A DNA stretch of 5,353 bases from Bacteroidota bacterium (lineage in GTDB: Bacteria; Bacteroidota; Bacteroidia; Flavobacteriales; Flavobacteriaceae): positions 1 through 5,353 of the forward strand of contig SMXJ01000082.1 in assembly GCA_004356305.1 (NCBI GenBank), read 5' to 3'. This document shows positions 1-5,353 of this stretch, piece after piece. The notes beneath the pieces are model-generated. The model was not told the DNA's origin. It was given only the letters and a program-made list of their open reading frames with translations, and made no database searches. Position numbers and translations under genes: made by a program. Within the stretch, counting starts at the first letter, position 1; every line of letters begins with the position of its first letter.

Positions 1-724
1 CTTCCTCTCGCAAGAACTTACATGCCTCTTCAATTCGTAGTTCGTTCAGGAAAGTGATATAGGTTTTGCGGGTACGCTTTTTGAAGTATTTGCAAAACGC
101 ATTGGTTGTCATGGCTGCTTCTCTGGCGATTTCATCCAGGGAAATCTTCTCATGGAAATGGGTCATGCTGTATTGAAAAACGGCACTCATGCGCTGGCCC
201 TCATTATCGGTGTATCCTTTTTCTGAAATAAAGGAAGAAAGTACTTCATGCTTCGCATTATTGAGATGTTTTAGTAATTTAAAAAACAGAATAAAGCGAT
301 CGAGTTTGGATACCTTCTGAAGTTTTTGAAATATGTTGATGATCTTTTCACCCGGTGAAGTAACCTTAAAACCATTTTCGGCTTTTTTAAAAAAGGAAAT
401 AAGTGATTTCAATTCTTCGGTATCAAAAAAACCATGGCCGAAAGACGTTTTAGTAAAAAATACGGAAAGCATATGTGACTTCTGACCAAGAGTGGTATTG
501 CTTTTGAATACATGAGGTAATTTCCCAGCCAGGACAATGACATCTCCCGCATTATAAAAACCAACACTGTCTCCTACGATCAAAGTTCCTTGTCCTTGTT
601 CGATCAAGCTAATTTGAAATTCCTCATGCTGATGCAAAAATTCATAAAAGGAGAGTTGTTCGTCCTCTTGAAGGATCAAAGCGTCTCGCTTGGGCTTTGG
701 TATGGTAAAAGGTAAAACCTTCAT
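1..724 (-). CDS. AraC-family transcriptional regulator (3'-truncated by window edge)
   Basis: Read from the ATG at 724-722 on the minus strand, this is an open frame of 241 codons that leaves the window before its stop. Residues about 15-95 look like an AraC-type N-terminal cupin sensor domain, with a histidine-rich strand (FLHQHEEFQISL, 29-40) and GDVIVLAGKLPHVF (60-73), which resembles the usual 'pGd..li.p...H.f' pattern. Residues 194-238 match the first helix-turn-helix of AraC/XylS proteins (ISLDEIAREAAMTTNAF, then the linker helix ending LNELRIEEACKFL). The second helix-turn-helix would lie outside the window; family members are usually 280-300 residues, so about 50 are missing. It diverges from the hydroxyproline operon across a 128-bp spacer, so it is probably the local activator, responding to hydroxyproline or a pathway intermediate. 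The family call is secure; the ligand is inferred from context only. Confidence 0.93.
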   Translation of the reverse strand, partial: MKVLPFTIPKPKRDALILQEDEQLSFYEFLHQHEEFQISLIEQGQGTLIVGDSVGFYNAGDVIVLAGKLPHVFKSNTTLGQKSHMLSVFFTKTSFGHGFFDTEELKSLISFFKKAENGFKVTSPGEKIINIFQKLQKVSKLDRFILFFKLLKHLNNAKHEVLSSFISEKGYTDNEGQRMSAVFQYSMTHFHEKISLDEIAREAAMTTNAFCKYFKKRTRKTYITFLNELRIEEACKFLREE

Positions 725-725
725 A

Positions 726-739
726 AGTATTGCAATACT
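726..739. promoter_or_regulatory. 14-bp perfect palindrome in the regulator's leader (candidate operator)
   Basis: AGTATTGCAATACT is its own reverse complement. It lies 2-15 bases upstream of the ATG of the divergent AraC-family gene. A repressor or the regulator itself bound here would block its own expression. Because the palindrome has no loop, a DNA-binding site is likelier than an RNA hairpin. Function is inferred from position and symmetry only. Confidence 0.35.
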
Positions 740-776
740 AATCAATTAATACATAGAATGGACGAATAAGGATAAA

Positions 777-790
777 ATAGTATCAACTAT
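777..790. promoter_or_regulatory. Inverted repeat ATAGT-N4-ACTAT (weak operator candidate)
   Basis: Two 5-bp arms are separated by ATCA in the middle of the divergent spacer. The GTAT core at 780-783 recurs at 801-804, a 21-bp (about two helical turns) offset. That is the separation typical of paired AraC-family half-sites, and the second copy sits just upstream of the candidate -33 element. The similarity beyond GTAT is modest, so this is only a candidate activator site. Confidence 0.25.
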
Positions 791-806
791 GAATAAATCG
801 GTATTA

Positions 807-835
807 TTGAAAAAGTACTTTTTCCTTTATTTTTG
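807..835 (+). promoter_or_regulatory. Candidate Bacteroidetes-type promoter for the hydroxyproline operon
   Basis: TATTTTTG at 828-835 matches the Bacteroidetes -7 consensus TAnnTTTG exactly. A partial -33 element (TTG, 807-809) lies 18 bases upstream, slightly short of the usual 19-21. Transcription would begin near 840-843, giving a leader of only about 10 bases before the ATG at 853. No Shine-Dalgarno sequence is visible, which is normal in this phylum. A weak -33 box would fit dependence on the neighbouring AraC-family activator. Confidence 0.5.
809..824. promoter_or_regulatory. 16-bp perfect palindrome between the -33 and -7 elements
   Basis: GAAAAAGTACTTTTTC is fully self-complementary and lies in the spacer of the candidate promoter, the classic place for a repressor or for a DNA-distorting regulator. 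Its AAAGT/ACTTT half-sites recur in the inverted repeat at 839-853. AT-rich palindromes do arise by chance, so the functional call is tentative. Confidence 0.35.
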
Positions 836-838
836 AAT

Positions 839-853
839 TAAAGTCAGACTTTA
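839..853. promoter_or_regulatory. 15-bp inverted repeat abutting the operon's first start codon
   Basis: TAAAGTC-A-GACTTTA has 7-bp arms around one central base and ends on the A of the ATG at 853. It covers the expected transcription start. It shares the AAAGT/ACTTT half-site with the palindrome at 809-824, with centres about 30 bp apart, so the two could be a pair of sites for one protein. In RNA only a weak 5-bp, 3-base-loop hairpin could form. Confidence 0.35.
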
Positions 854-1767
854 TGAATTTTGAATGGGAAGGCGTCATGCCGGCGGTAACTACCAAGTTT
901 ACGGATGAAGATTCGTTGGATCTTCAACTGTTTGAACATAATATAAACGCACAACTCGACGCGGGAGTTCATGGTATAGTTCTGGGAGGAACTCTCGGTG
1001 AAGCCAGCACTTTGGATGATCATGAAAAAAGTACTCTCACCCGAACTGCGGTTAAAATCGTTGAGAATAAAGTACCGGTTCTCATCAATATCGCCGAGCA
1101 AACCACCAAAGGTGCCGTCAAGGCAGCACACAAGGCTGAAGAGGATGGCGCTTCGGGATTAATGATGCTTCCACCTCTGCGTTATAAGGCAGGAGACAGG
1201 GAAACTGTAGCGTATTTCAAGGCAGTTGCCAATTCTACGACCTTGCCTATAATGGTCTATAACAATCCGGTGGATTATAACATTGAAGTTACACTACCTA
1301 TGTTCGAAGAACTATTAAAATGCGACAATATTCAGGCAGTAAAAGAATCTACTCGGGATATCTCGAACGTGACCCGTATTAAAAATAGTTTTGGCGATCG
1401 CCTGAAAATAATGACAGGAGTGGATACCTTAGCGTTGGAAAGTTTATTGATGGGTGCAGATGGTTGGATCGCGGGTTTGGTGTGTGCCTTTCCTGCAGAA
1501 ACGGTTGCCATTTATGAACTGCAGAAGAAGGGGAGAATTCAGGAAGCCATCGAGATCTATCGTTGGTTTTTACCCTTACTTGAGTTGGATATTAACCCGA
1601 AATTAGTACAAAACATAAAACTAGCCGAAGTAGCAACCGGATTGGGTTCAGAAACAGTGCGAGCACCCAGATTGCCTCTGTTTGGAGCAGAAAGAACCCA
1701 TGTATTGAAAGTTATTGAAGATGGAATAAAATCGAGGCCTCAATTACCCGAATACAAAAATTTATAA
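853..1767 (+). CDS. DapA/NAL-superfamily lyase, probable pyrroline-4-hydroxy-2-carboxylate deaminase
   Basis: This 304-residue protein has the length and motifs of the dihydrodipicolinate synthase / N-acetylneuraminate lyase TIM-barrel family. GGTLGE at 45-50 corresponds to the GTTGE pyruvate-carboxylate loop, Y136 in VYNNP is the catalytic tyrosine, K164 in QAVKESTRD is the Schiff-base lysine, and GWIAGLVCAFP (204-214) is the C-terminal barrel strand. In hydroxyproline catabolism a member of this family (called HypD or LhpC in proteobacteria) deaminates and dehydrates pyrroline-4-hydroxy-2-carboxylate to alpha-ketoglutarate semialdehyde in the cytoplasm. The downstream semialdehyde dehydrogenase and hydroxyproline epimerase support that role over lysine biosynthesis. 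The ATG at 853 is preferred because the conserved FEWEGVMPAVTTKF start follows immediately. Its TAA overlaps the next gene's ATG by one base (TAATG), so the two are translationally coupled. The family is certain; the exact substrate is inferred from context. Confidence 0.93.
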   Translation: MNFEWEGVMPAVTTKFTDEDSLDLQLFEHNINAQLDAGVHGIVLGGTLGEASTLDDHEKSTLTRTAVKIVENKVPVLINIAEQTTKGAVKAAHKAEEDGASGLMMLPPLRYKAGDRETVAYFKAVANSTTLPIMVYNNPVDYNIEVTLPMFEELLKCDNIQAVKESTRDISNVTRIKNSFGDRLKIMTGVDTLALESLLMGADGWIAGLVCAFPAETVAIYELQKKGRIQEAIEIYRWFLPLLELDINPKLVQNIKLAEVATGLGSETVRAPRLPLFGAERTHVLKVIEDGIKSRPQLPEYKNL

Positions 1768-2033
1768 TGCTGGAAATAAGGCCCACTTGCGAACATTGTA
1801 ATAAGTTATTGCCATTTGACTCAAAAGATGCAATGATCTGTACTTTTTAATGCACATTTTGCGAGGAATGTGTAGAAACTGTTTTACAACTTGTGTGTCC
1901 AAATTGTGGTGGAAATTTTACAAAAAGGCCCACCCGGCCCGAAAAGTTACTGGATAAGTATACCGTTTCAGAACAGATCGTGCACAAACCCGTGGATATG
2001 GCAGCACATTTAAAACGAATTAACGAAAGATGA
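1767..2033 (+). pseudogene. DUF1272 cysteine-rich zinc-binding-type protein, interrupted by an in-frame TAA
   Basis: Starting at the ATG that overlaps the preceding stop, the frame reads MLEIRPTCEHCNKLLP, which is typical of DUF1272. It meets TAA at codon 28 (1848-1850) and then continues in the same frame as CTFCEEC and VCPNCGGNFTKRPTRP, to a TGA at 2031-2033 that overlaps the next ATG (ATGA). Family members I recall have glutamate at the stopped position (ICxFECTFC), so a single GAA-to-TAA change explains the break. The cysteine set (C8, C11, C25, C29, C32, C35, C44, C47) is otherwise intact and would bind zinc; the family's function is not known. No frameshift is present. The rest is undecayed, so the lesion is either recent or a sequencing error in a T-run. 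As written, only a 27-residue fragment would be made, leaving about 180 bases untranslated before the aldehyde dehydrogenase start. UAA is not a selenocysteine codon. Confidence 0.85.
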
Positions 2034-3553
2034 TTACAGGAAAAAATTATATCGGATTTTCTCTCAGTGGAAATGGAAAAATCACCTATAAAACTTTTAA
2101 TCCGGAAACAAACCGAGAGAATCCAACAATATTCATCGAAGCAACTTCGGAAGAAATTGATAAAGCATTGCAATTGGCGACAACTGCCTTTCCTATCTAT
2201 AGAAATATTCCGGGTAAAAAAAGAGCTCTGTTTCTGAATACCATCGGAGATGAAATTCTGGATCTCGGTGATGAGTTGATCCGAACCTATATGACTGAAT
2301 CCGGCCTGGCCGAAGGACGGGCAAAAGGAGAACGCAGCCGCACCATTGGACAACTTCGTATGTTTGCCGGCCTCATAGAGACCGATCATTGGCGCCAACC
2401 TAAGATCGATACTGCTATCCCCGACAGAGCTCCCATCCCTAAACCCGACTTGCGTCAACTGTTAATTCCCTTAGGGCCTGTTGTGGTTTTCGGCGCGAGC
2501 AATTTTCCATTGGCATATTCCACAGCAGGTGGGGACACAGCATCCGCCCTTGCCGCCGGATGTCCCGTAATCGTAAAATCACACCCTATGCATGCCGGAA
2601 CCGGTGAATTGGTAGCTTCTGCTATTAGTAAGGCAGCGAAGGATACAGGAATGCCAGACGGTGTTTTTTCAAACTTGAATAGTGGGGGGATCGAGGTGGG
2701 TCAAACATTAGTGAAACACCCTCAGGTTAAAGCAGTTGGTTTTACCGGCAGCATTCGGGGAGGCCGTGCCTTATATGATATTGCGGCCAGGCGCCCGGAA
2801 CCTATCCCTGTTTTTGCTGAAATGGGCAGTATAAATCCCGTGATCATTACATTAAAAGCGCTAAAAGGCCGAGCGGAATCAATAGCCACTACTTACTCAA
2901 AATCTATTACGCTGGGTACGGGTCAATTTTGCACCAACCCGGGACTAATTCTTGCGATTGAAAGCACGGAATTGACTTCTTTTATAAATGACCTGGGAGA
3001 AAAAACGATCGCCATTGCTTCACAATCGATGCTACATCCCAATATTCATGAAGCATTTGAAAATAAAGGAGCCGAAGTCATCGCCCAGGAAGGAACTACA
3101 TTGGTAGCTCAATATAATGATGAAACACCAAATAATTATGCGCGGGCTGCTATTGTCACTGTTTCCGGGACGGCTTTCTTAAATAATTCAAATTTACATC
3201 AAGAGGTGTTTGGGCCCTTTTCAATGGTAGTACAATGTAGGGATGAAGCACAATTATTGAAGGTGATCTCTAATCTTGAAGGACAATTGACAGGAACCAT
3301 TATTGCCGAACAAGAAGATTATAAATCGCTTCAACCCCTCATTGAGAAATTGCAAAACAGGGTGGGCCGAATTATCATTAACGGTGTACCTACGGGAGTT
3401 GAGGTTAGTGATGCTATGACCCATGGAGGGCCCTATCCGGCAAGTACGGATAGTCGGTTTACGGCAGTGGGGAACCAAGCGATCAAGAGATGGGTGCGCC
3501 CCTTCAGTTATCAGGATTTTCCGGAAGAATTACTTCCTGATATCTTAAAGTAA
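2030..3553 (+). CDS. Aldehyde dehydrogenase, alpha-ketoglutarate semialdehyde dehydrogenase type
   Basis: This 507-residue protein has the full aldehyde dehydrogenase fold and catalytic set: N158 in FGASNFPLA, K183 in VKSHP (cofactor binding), FTGS at 238-241, the general base E264 in FAEMGSINP, the nucleophile C301 in TGQFCTNPG, and EVFGP at 392-396. The FGASNFPLAYSTAGGDTASALAAGCPVIVK-like stretch and length match the KGSADH group of the superfamily, whose type III member is the one induced by hydroxyproline in Azospirillum. The reaction is oxidation of alpha-ketoglutarate semialdehyde to 2-oxoglutarate with NAD(P)+, which feeds the TCA cycle. The ATG at 2030 overlaps the DUF1272 stop as ATGA, which normally gives translational coupling. 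The nonsense codon upstream at 1848 could therefore lower its expression. The gene ends 5 bases before the epimerase. The class call is very secure; the substrate is strongly supported by the operon. Confidence 0.95.
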   Translation: MITGKNYIGFSLSGNGKITYKTFNPETNRENPTIFIEATSEEIDKALQLATTAFPIYRNIPGKKRALFLNTIGDEILDLGDELIRTYMTESGLAEGRAKGERSRTIGQLRMFAGLIETDHWRQPKIDTAIPDRAPIPKPDLRQLLIPLGPVVVFGASNFPLAYSTAGGDTASALAAGCPVIVKSHPMHAGTGELVASAISKAAKDTGMPDGVFSNLNSGGIEVGQTLVKHPQVKAVGFTGSIRGGRALYDIAARRPEPIPVFAEMGSINPVIITLKALKGRAESIATTYSKSITLGTGQFCTNPGLILAIESTELTSFINDLGEKTIAIASQSMLHPNIHEAFENKGAEVIAQEGTTLVAQYNDETPNNYARAAIVTVSGTAFLNNSNLHQEVFGPFSMVVQCRDEAQLLKVISNLEGQLTGTIIAEQEDYKSLQPLIEKLQNRVGRIIINGVPTGVEVSDAMTHGGPYPASTDSRFTAVGNQAIKRWVRPFSYQDFPEELLPDILK

Positions 3554-3558
3554 CGGTT

Positions 3559-4566
3559 ATGAAAACTACCTTCAAATGCATCGATGCACATACTTGTGGA
3601 AACCCGGTTAGGGTAATTACATCGGGAATACCTTCGCTCGATGGTGAATCCATGAGTCAAAAACGCCAGCATTTTTTGAGAGAATTTGATTGGATTCGCA
3701 GAGGTTTGATGTTTGAACCACGTGGCCACGATATGATGAGCGGGAGTTTCTTTTTCGAACCTCAACATTCGGAAAATGATCTTGGTATCCTGTTTATTGA
3801 AACATCAGGTTGCCTGCCCATGTGTGGTCATGGAACTATTGGAGCTATTACTATTGCTATTGAAGAAGGATTGGTTCAACCTAAGGTTCCGGGAAAAATA
3901 CGGATGGAAACACCGGCTGGATTGGTAGAAATAGACTATCATCAAACAGGGGGGAAAGTAGAGTGGGTAAAGTTGAAAAATGTCACCTCTTTTCTAGCCG
4001 CGGAAGATCTTACAATTGCATGTCCGGAGCTTGGTGAGATTACTTTCGATGTGGCCTATGGTGGTAACTATTACGCCATTATCGATCCTCAAGAGAATTT
4101 TACCGGAGTTCAGGATTTTACGGCCGTTAAACTGATACAGCTTTCACGAATGCTACGGGATCGAATAAATAATAAGTATCCAGATAGGTTTATTCATCCC
4201 GAAAATAAAACGATTCGAGATGTAAGTCATATACAATGGACGGGAGAACCACTGGACCCAAAATCTTCAGGGCGAAATGCTGTGTTTTATGGGGATAAAG
4301 CCATCGATCGCTCTCCATGTGGAACAGGGACTTCTGCCAGAATGGCGCAACTGTATGCCAAGGGGAAATTGAAAGTGGGAGAAAAATTCATTCATGAGAG
4401 TTTTATAGGATCGACATTTATTGGTTGTATAGAAGAGGAAACACGAATTGATGGAAGAAAAGCCATCATTCCAAGCATACAAGGTTGGGCTAAGGTCTAT
4501 GGCTATAATACTATAACTATCGATACCGAAGACGATCCGTATGCTTTTGGTTTTCAAGTAATATAG
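3559..4566 (+). CDS. 4-hydroxyproline 2-epimerase (proline racemase family)
   Basis: This 335-residue protein belongs to the PLP-independent proline racemase family. Both catalytic cysteines are present: C89 in MCGHGTIG and C254 in DRSPCGTGTSARMA. Having two cysteines argues for an epimerase rather than a trans-3-hydroxy-L-proline dehydratase, where the second is usually threonine. It would interconvert trans-4-hydroxy-L-proline and cis-4-hydroxy-D-proline, the first step of this pathway. The N-terminus (FKCIDAHTCGNPVRV) is the standard family start, so the ATG at 3559 is right. It lies 5 bases after the aldehyde dehydrogenase stop, so the two are co-transcribed. Up to this gene the operon is tightly packed; directly after its TAG the 8-bp-period sequence begins. 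Proline racemase is a less likely alternative given the neighbours. Confidence 0.94.
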   Translation: MKTTFKCIDAHTCGNPVRVITSGIPSLDGESMSQKRQHFLREFDWIRRGLMFEPRGHDMMSGSFFFEPQHSENDLGILFIETSGCLPMCGHGTIGAITIAIEEGLVQPKVPGKIRMETPAGLVEIDYHQTGGKVEWVKLKNVTSFLAAEDLTIACPELGEITFDVAYGGNYYAIIDPQENFTGVQDFTAVKLIQLSRMLRDRINNKYPDRFIHPENKTIRDVSHIQWTGEPLDPKSSGRNAVFYGDKAIDRSPCGTGTSARMAQLYAKGKLKVGEKFIHESFIGSTFIGCIEEETRIDGRKAIIPSIQGWAKVYGYNTITIDTEDDPYAFGFQVI

Positions 4567-4568
4567 AT

Positions 4569-4616
4569 CGATGAACTAATGAATAAATGATGTAATGAGT
4601 CAATAAATCAATGAAT
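4569..4616 (+). repeat. Degenerate 8-bp-period tract upstream of the four-helix-bundle gene
   Basis: From 2 bases after the epimerase stop the spacer divides into six in-phase octamers: CGATGAAC, TAATGAAT, AAATGATG, TAATGAGT, CAATAAAT and CAATGAAT. They share a YAATGAAT-like consensus. Two of them (CAATAAAT, CAATGAAT) differ from units of the downstream array by one or two bases when aligned in the same phase. The last octamer contains the ATG (4611-4613) of the next gene at its positions 3-5. The tract is AT-rich and short, so the periodicity is less certain than that of the downstream array. Confidence 0.55.
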
Positions 4617-4985
4617 AAATATAGCGTGAATAAGGCAGAATTTATCGAAGAGTTCAAAAATAGAACGAAGGGTCTTGCCGTATCTGTAATCTTGTTTTAT
4701 GATAAAATGCTAAAGACTGAGGCTTCTAAAATAATTGGGAAACAATTGATAAGATCGGTAACATCTACCGCAGCGAATTACAGAGCGGCTTGTATTGCTC
4801 GATCTAACAGGGAGTTTTTTGCTAAAATGTCCATTGTCGTCGAAGAGGCAGATGAAACACTTTTTTGGTTAGAAATGCTGAGAGACACAAAATTAGTTTC
4901 TGAGGCTGACGTTGAACCTTTTATTAAAGAAATCACCGAAATAGTAAAAGTAATGTCAGTTGCCAGAAAAAACGTAAAAAAATAA
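4611..4985 (+). CDS. Four-helix-bundle protein, 23S rRNA intervening-sequence protein (IVP/S23) family
   Basis: This 124-residue protein matches the short four-helix-bundle family first seen as ORFs inside 23S rRNA intervening sequences; it is also related to the Avd accessory proteins of diversity-generating retroelements. Likely helices are about residues 9-33, 38-64, 66-95 and 98-121. The hallmarks are QLIRSVTSTAANYRAA (45-60), and NREFFAKMSIVVEEADETLFWLEML (66-90), the family's 'F..K..i...Ea.Et..wl' helix. Its charge is mildly basic (22 K/R against 17 D/E), with a lysine-rich C-terminus; there is no signal peptide or membrane segment. No hydroxyproline role is known for the family, so it looks like an intruder between the epimerase and the FAD enzyme. 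It is flanked on both sides by 8-bp-period sequence, starting 2 bases after the epimerase stop on the left and 4 bases after its own stop on the right. Its function is unknown; nucleic-acid-linked roles are plausible but unproven. Confidence 0.92.
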   Translation: MNKYSVNKAEFIEEFKNRTKGLAVSVILFYDKMLKTEASKIIGKQLIRSVTSTAANYRAACIARSNREFFAKMSIVVEEADETLFWLEMLRDTKLVSEADVEPFIKEITEIVKVMSVARKNVKK

Positions 4986-4989
4986 AAGC

Positions 4990-5285
4990 CATTAAATCAT
5001 TGAACCATTAAATCATTGAACCATTAAATCATTGAACCATTAAACCATTAAATCATTGAACCATTAAATCATTGAACCATTAAACCATTAAATCATTGAA
5101 CCATTAAACCATTAAATCATTGAACCATTAAATCATTAAACCATTAAATCATTGAGCCATTAAATCATTAAATCATTGAACCATTAAACCATTAAATCAT
5201 TGAACCATTATATCATTAAACCATTAAATCATTGAACCATTAAATCATTAAATCATTGAGCCATTAAACCATTAAATCATTGAAA
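4990..5285 (+). repeat. 37-unit octamer tandem array, consensus CATTRAAY
   Basis: The array consists of 36 consecutive 8-bp units from 4990 to 5277 plus a 37th (CATTGAAA, 5278-5285) that runs into the next gene. There is no insertion, deletion or interruption. CATT is invariant in all 37. Types: 1 = CATTAAAT (16 copies), 2 = CATTGAAC (10), 3 = CATTAAAC (7), 2' = CATTGAGC (2), and CATTATAT (1, unit 28). Type 2 and 2' units always follow type 1, and type 3 is always followed by type 1. Units 3-7 and 8-12 form an exact 40-bp duplication (types 1,2,1,2,3). Frequent TAA and TGA in every phase make it non-coding. It would be transcribed within the operon as an AU-rich, weakly structured RNA. The whole 294-bp gap between the two genes is this array apart from 4 bases at its left end. 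Confidence 0.98.
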
Positions 5286-5353
5286 AAAGTCATTATCATC
5301 GGAGGTGGAGTAATTGGGCTGTGTTCGGCTTATTACCTTGTCAGGGAAGGACA
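5280..5353 (+). CDS. FAD-dependent oxidoreductase, probable D-hydroxyproline oxidase/dehydrogenase (N-terminal fragment)
   Basis: Twenty-four codons are visible before the window ends: KKVIIIGGGVIGLCSAYYL follows the start, with the dinucleotide-binding GxGxxG (G8, G10, G13) of the DAO/glycine oxidase family. This is the expected missing enzyme of the pathway, oxidising cis-4-hydroxy-D-proline to pyrroline-4-hydroxy-2-carboxylate. No ATG is available: reading back in frame there is a TAA at 5265-5267, and only ATT (5271) or TTG (5280) lie between it and the conserved KKVIIIGGG. TTG at 5280-5282 is therefore the probable start. It sits inside the last octamer of the tandem array, so the array forms the whole upstream translation region. 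Homologues usually begin MKK with ATG, so the start may have been replaced when the repeats arrived. The substrate is inferred from the operon. Confidence 0.85.
   Translation, partial: MKKVIIIGGGVIGLCSAYYLVREG

Noticed and set aside
1848..1850. Recoded codon (selenocysteine or programmed frameshift) in the DUF1272 gene
   Set aside because: The codon is TAA rather than TGA, the frame is the same before and after it, and a T-run alone does not explain the change. A plain nonsense substitution is simpler.
1850..1957. Restart ORF of 35 codons from the ATG overlapping the internal TAA
   Set aside because: It is in a different frame from DUF1272, and its translation (MHILRGMCRNC...) looks like an arbitrary shadow of the cysteine-rich frame.
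1847..2458. 203-residue minus-strand open frame
   Set aside because: It is antisense to the DUF1272 and aldehyde dehydrogenase genes, which have clear family motifs; the minus-strand translation resembles no known family.
3254..4557. Minus-strand open frames at 3254-3478, 3511-3768 and 4267-4557, and another at 844-1131
   Set aside because: All lie opposite well-supported plus-strand enzymes and show no recognisable motifs.
4564..4616. Transcription terminator after the epimerase
   Set aside because: There is no GC-rich stem with a T-run, only the AT-rich octamer-like tract; the same holds for the array at 4990-5285.
4611..4985. Diversity-generating retroelement (Avd-like protein plus repeats)
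   Set aside because: No reverse transcriptase, template repeat or variable repeat is seen in the window, and the octamers are far too short to be template/variable repeats.
4990..5285. CRISPR array
   Set aside because: The repeats are contiguous 8-bp units with no unique spacers, and no cas gene is visible.

Overview
The window reads as a trans-4-hydroxy-L-proline catabolism locus from a member of the Bacteroidota, most likely a marine-type flavobacterium. The pointers are the AT-leaning composition, a perfect Bacteroidetes-type -7 box (TAnnTTTG) ahead of the operon, genes spaced by overlaps or a few bases with no strong Shine-Dalgarno sequences, and a stand-alone four-helix-bundle (23S rRNA IVP family) gene. 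The assignment rests on sequence character and protein families; no search was run.

Layout. Bases 1-724 (minus strand) encode an AraC-family regulator cut by the window edge at its C-terminus. A 128-bp divergent spacer (725-852) holds a candidate operon promoter and several perfect or near-perfect palindromes. The plus-strand operon then runs: a DapA-superfamily protein, probably pyrroline-4-hydroxy-2-carboxylate deaminase (853-1767); a DUF1272 zinc-ribbon-like gene broken by an in-frame TAA (1767-2033); an alpha-ketoglutarate semialdehyde dehydrogenase-type aldehyde dehydrogenase (2030-3553); a two-cysteine 4-hydroxyproline 2-epimerase (3559-4566); a four-helix-bundle protein (4611-4985); a 37-unit, 8-bp tandem array (4990-5285); and the first 24 codons of an FAD-dependent D-amino-acid oxidase or dehydrogenase-like gene (5280 onward).

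Together the enzymes give a full route: trans-4-L-Hyp to cis-4-D-Hyp (epimerase), to pyrroline-4-hydroxy-2-carboxylate (FAD enzyme), to alpha-ketoglutarate semialdehyde (DapA-like deaminase), to 2-oxoglutarate (aldehyde dehydrogenase). The regulator would sense the substrate or an intermediate and activate the operon.

The unusual part is 4567-5285. Both spacers around the four-helix-bundle gene consist almost wholly of 8-bp-period sequence: degenerate upstream (4569-4616), and downstream 37 octamers without a single insertion or deletion (4990-5285). The start codons of both the four-helix-bundle gene (ATG) and the FAD enzyme (TTG) fall at positions 3-5 of an octamer. This looks like a small repeat-associated gene cassette that has settled into a metabolic operon and supplied, or overwritten, the start of the next gene.
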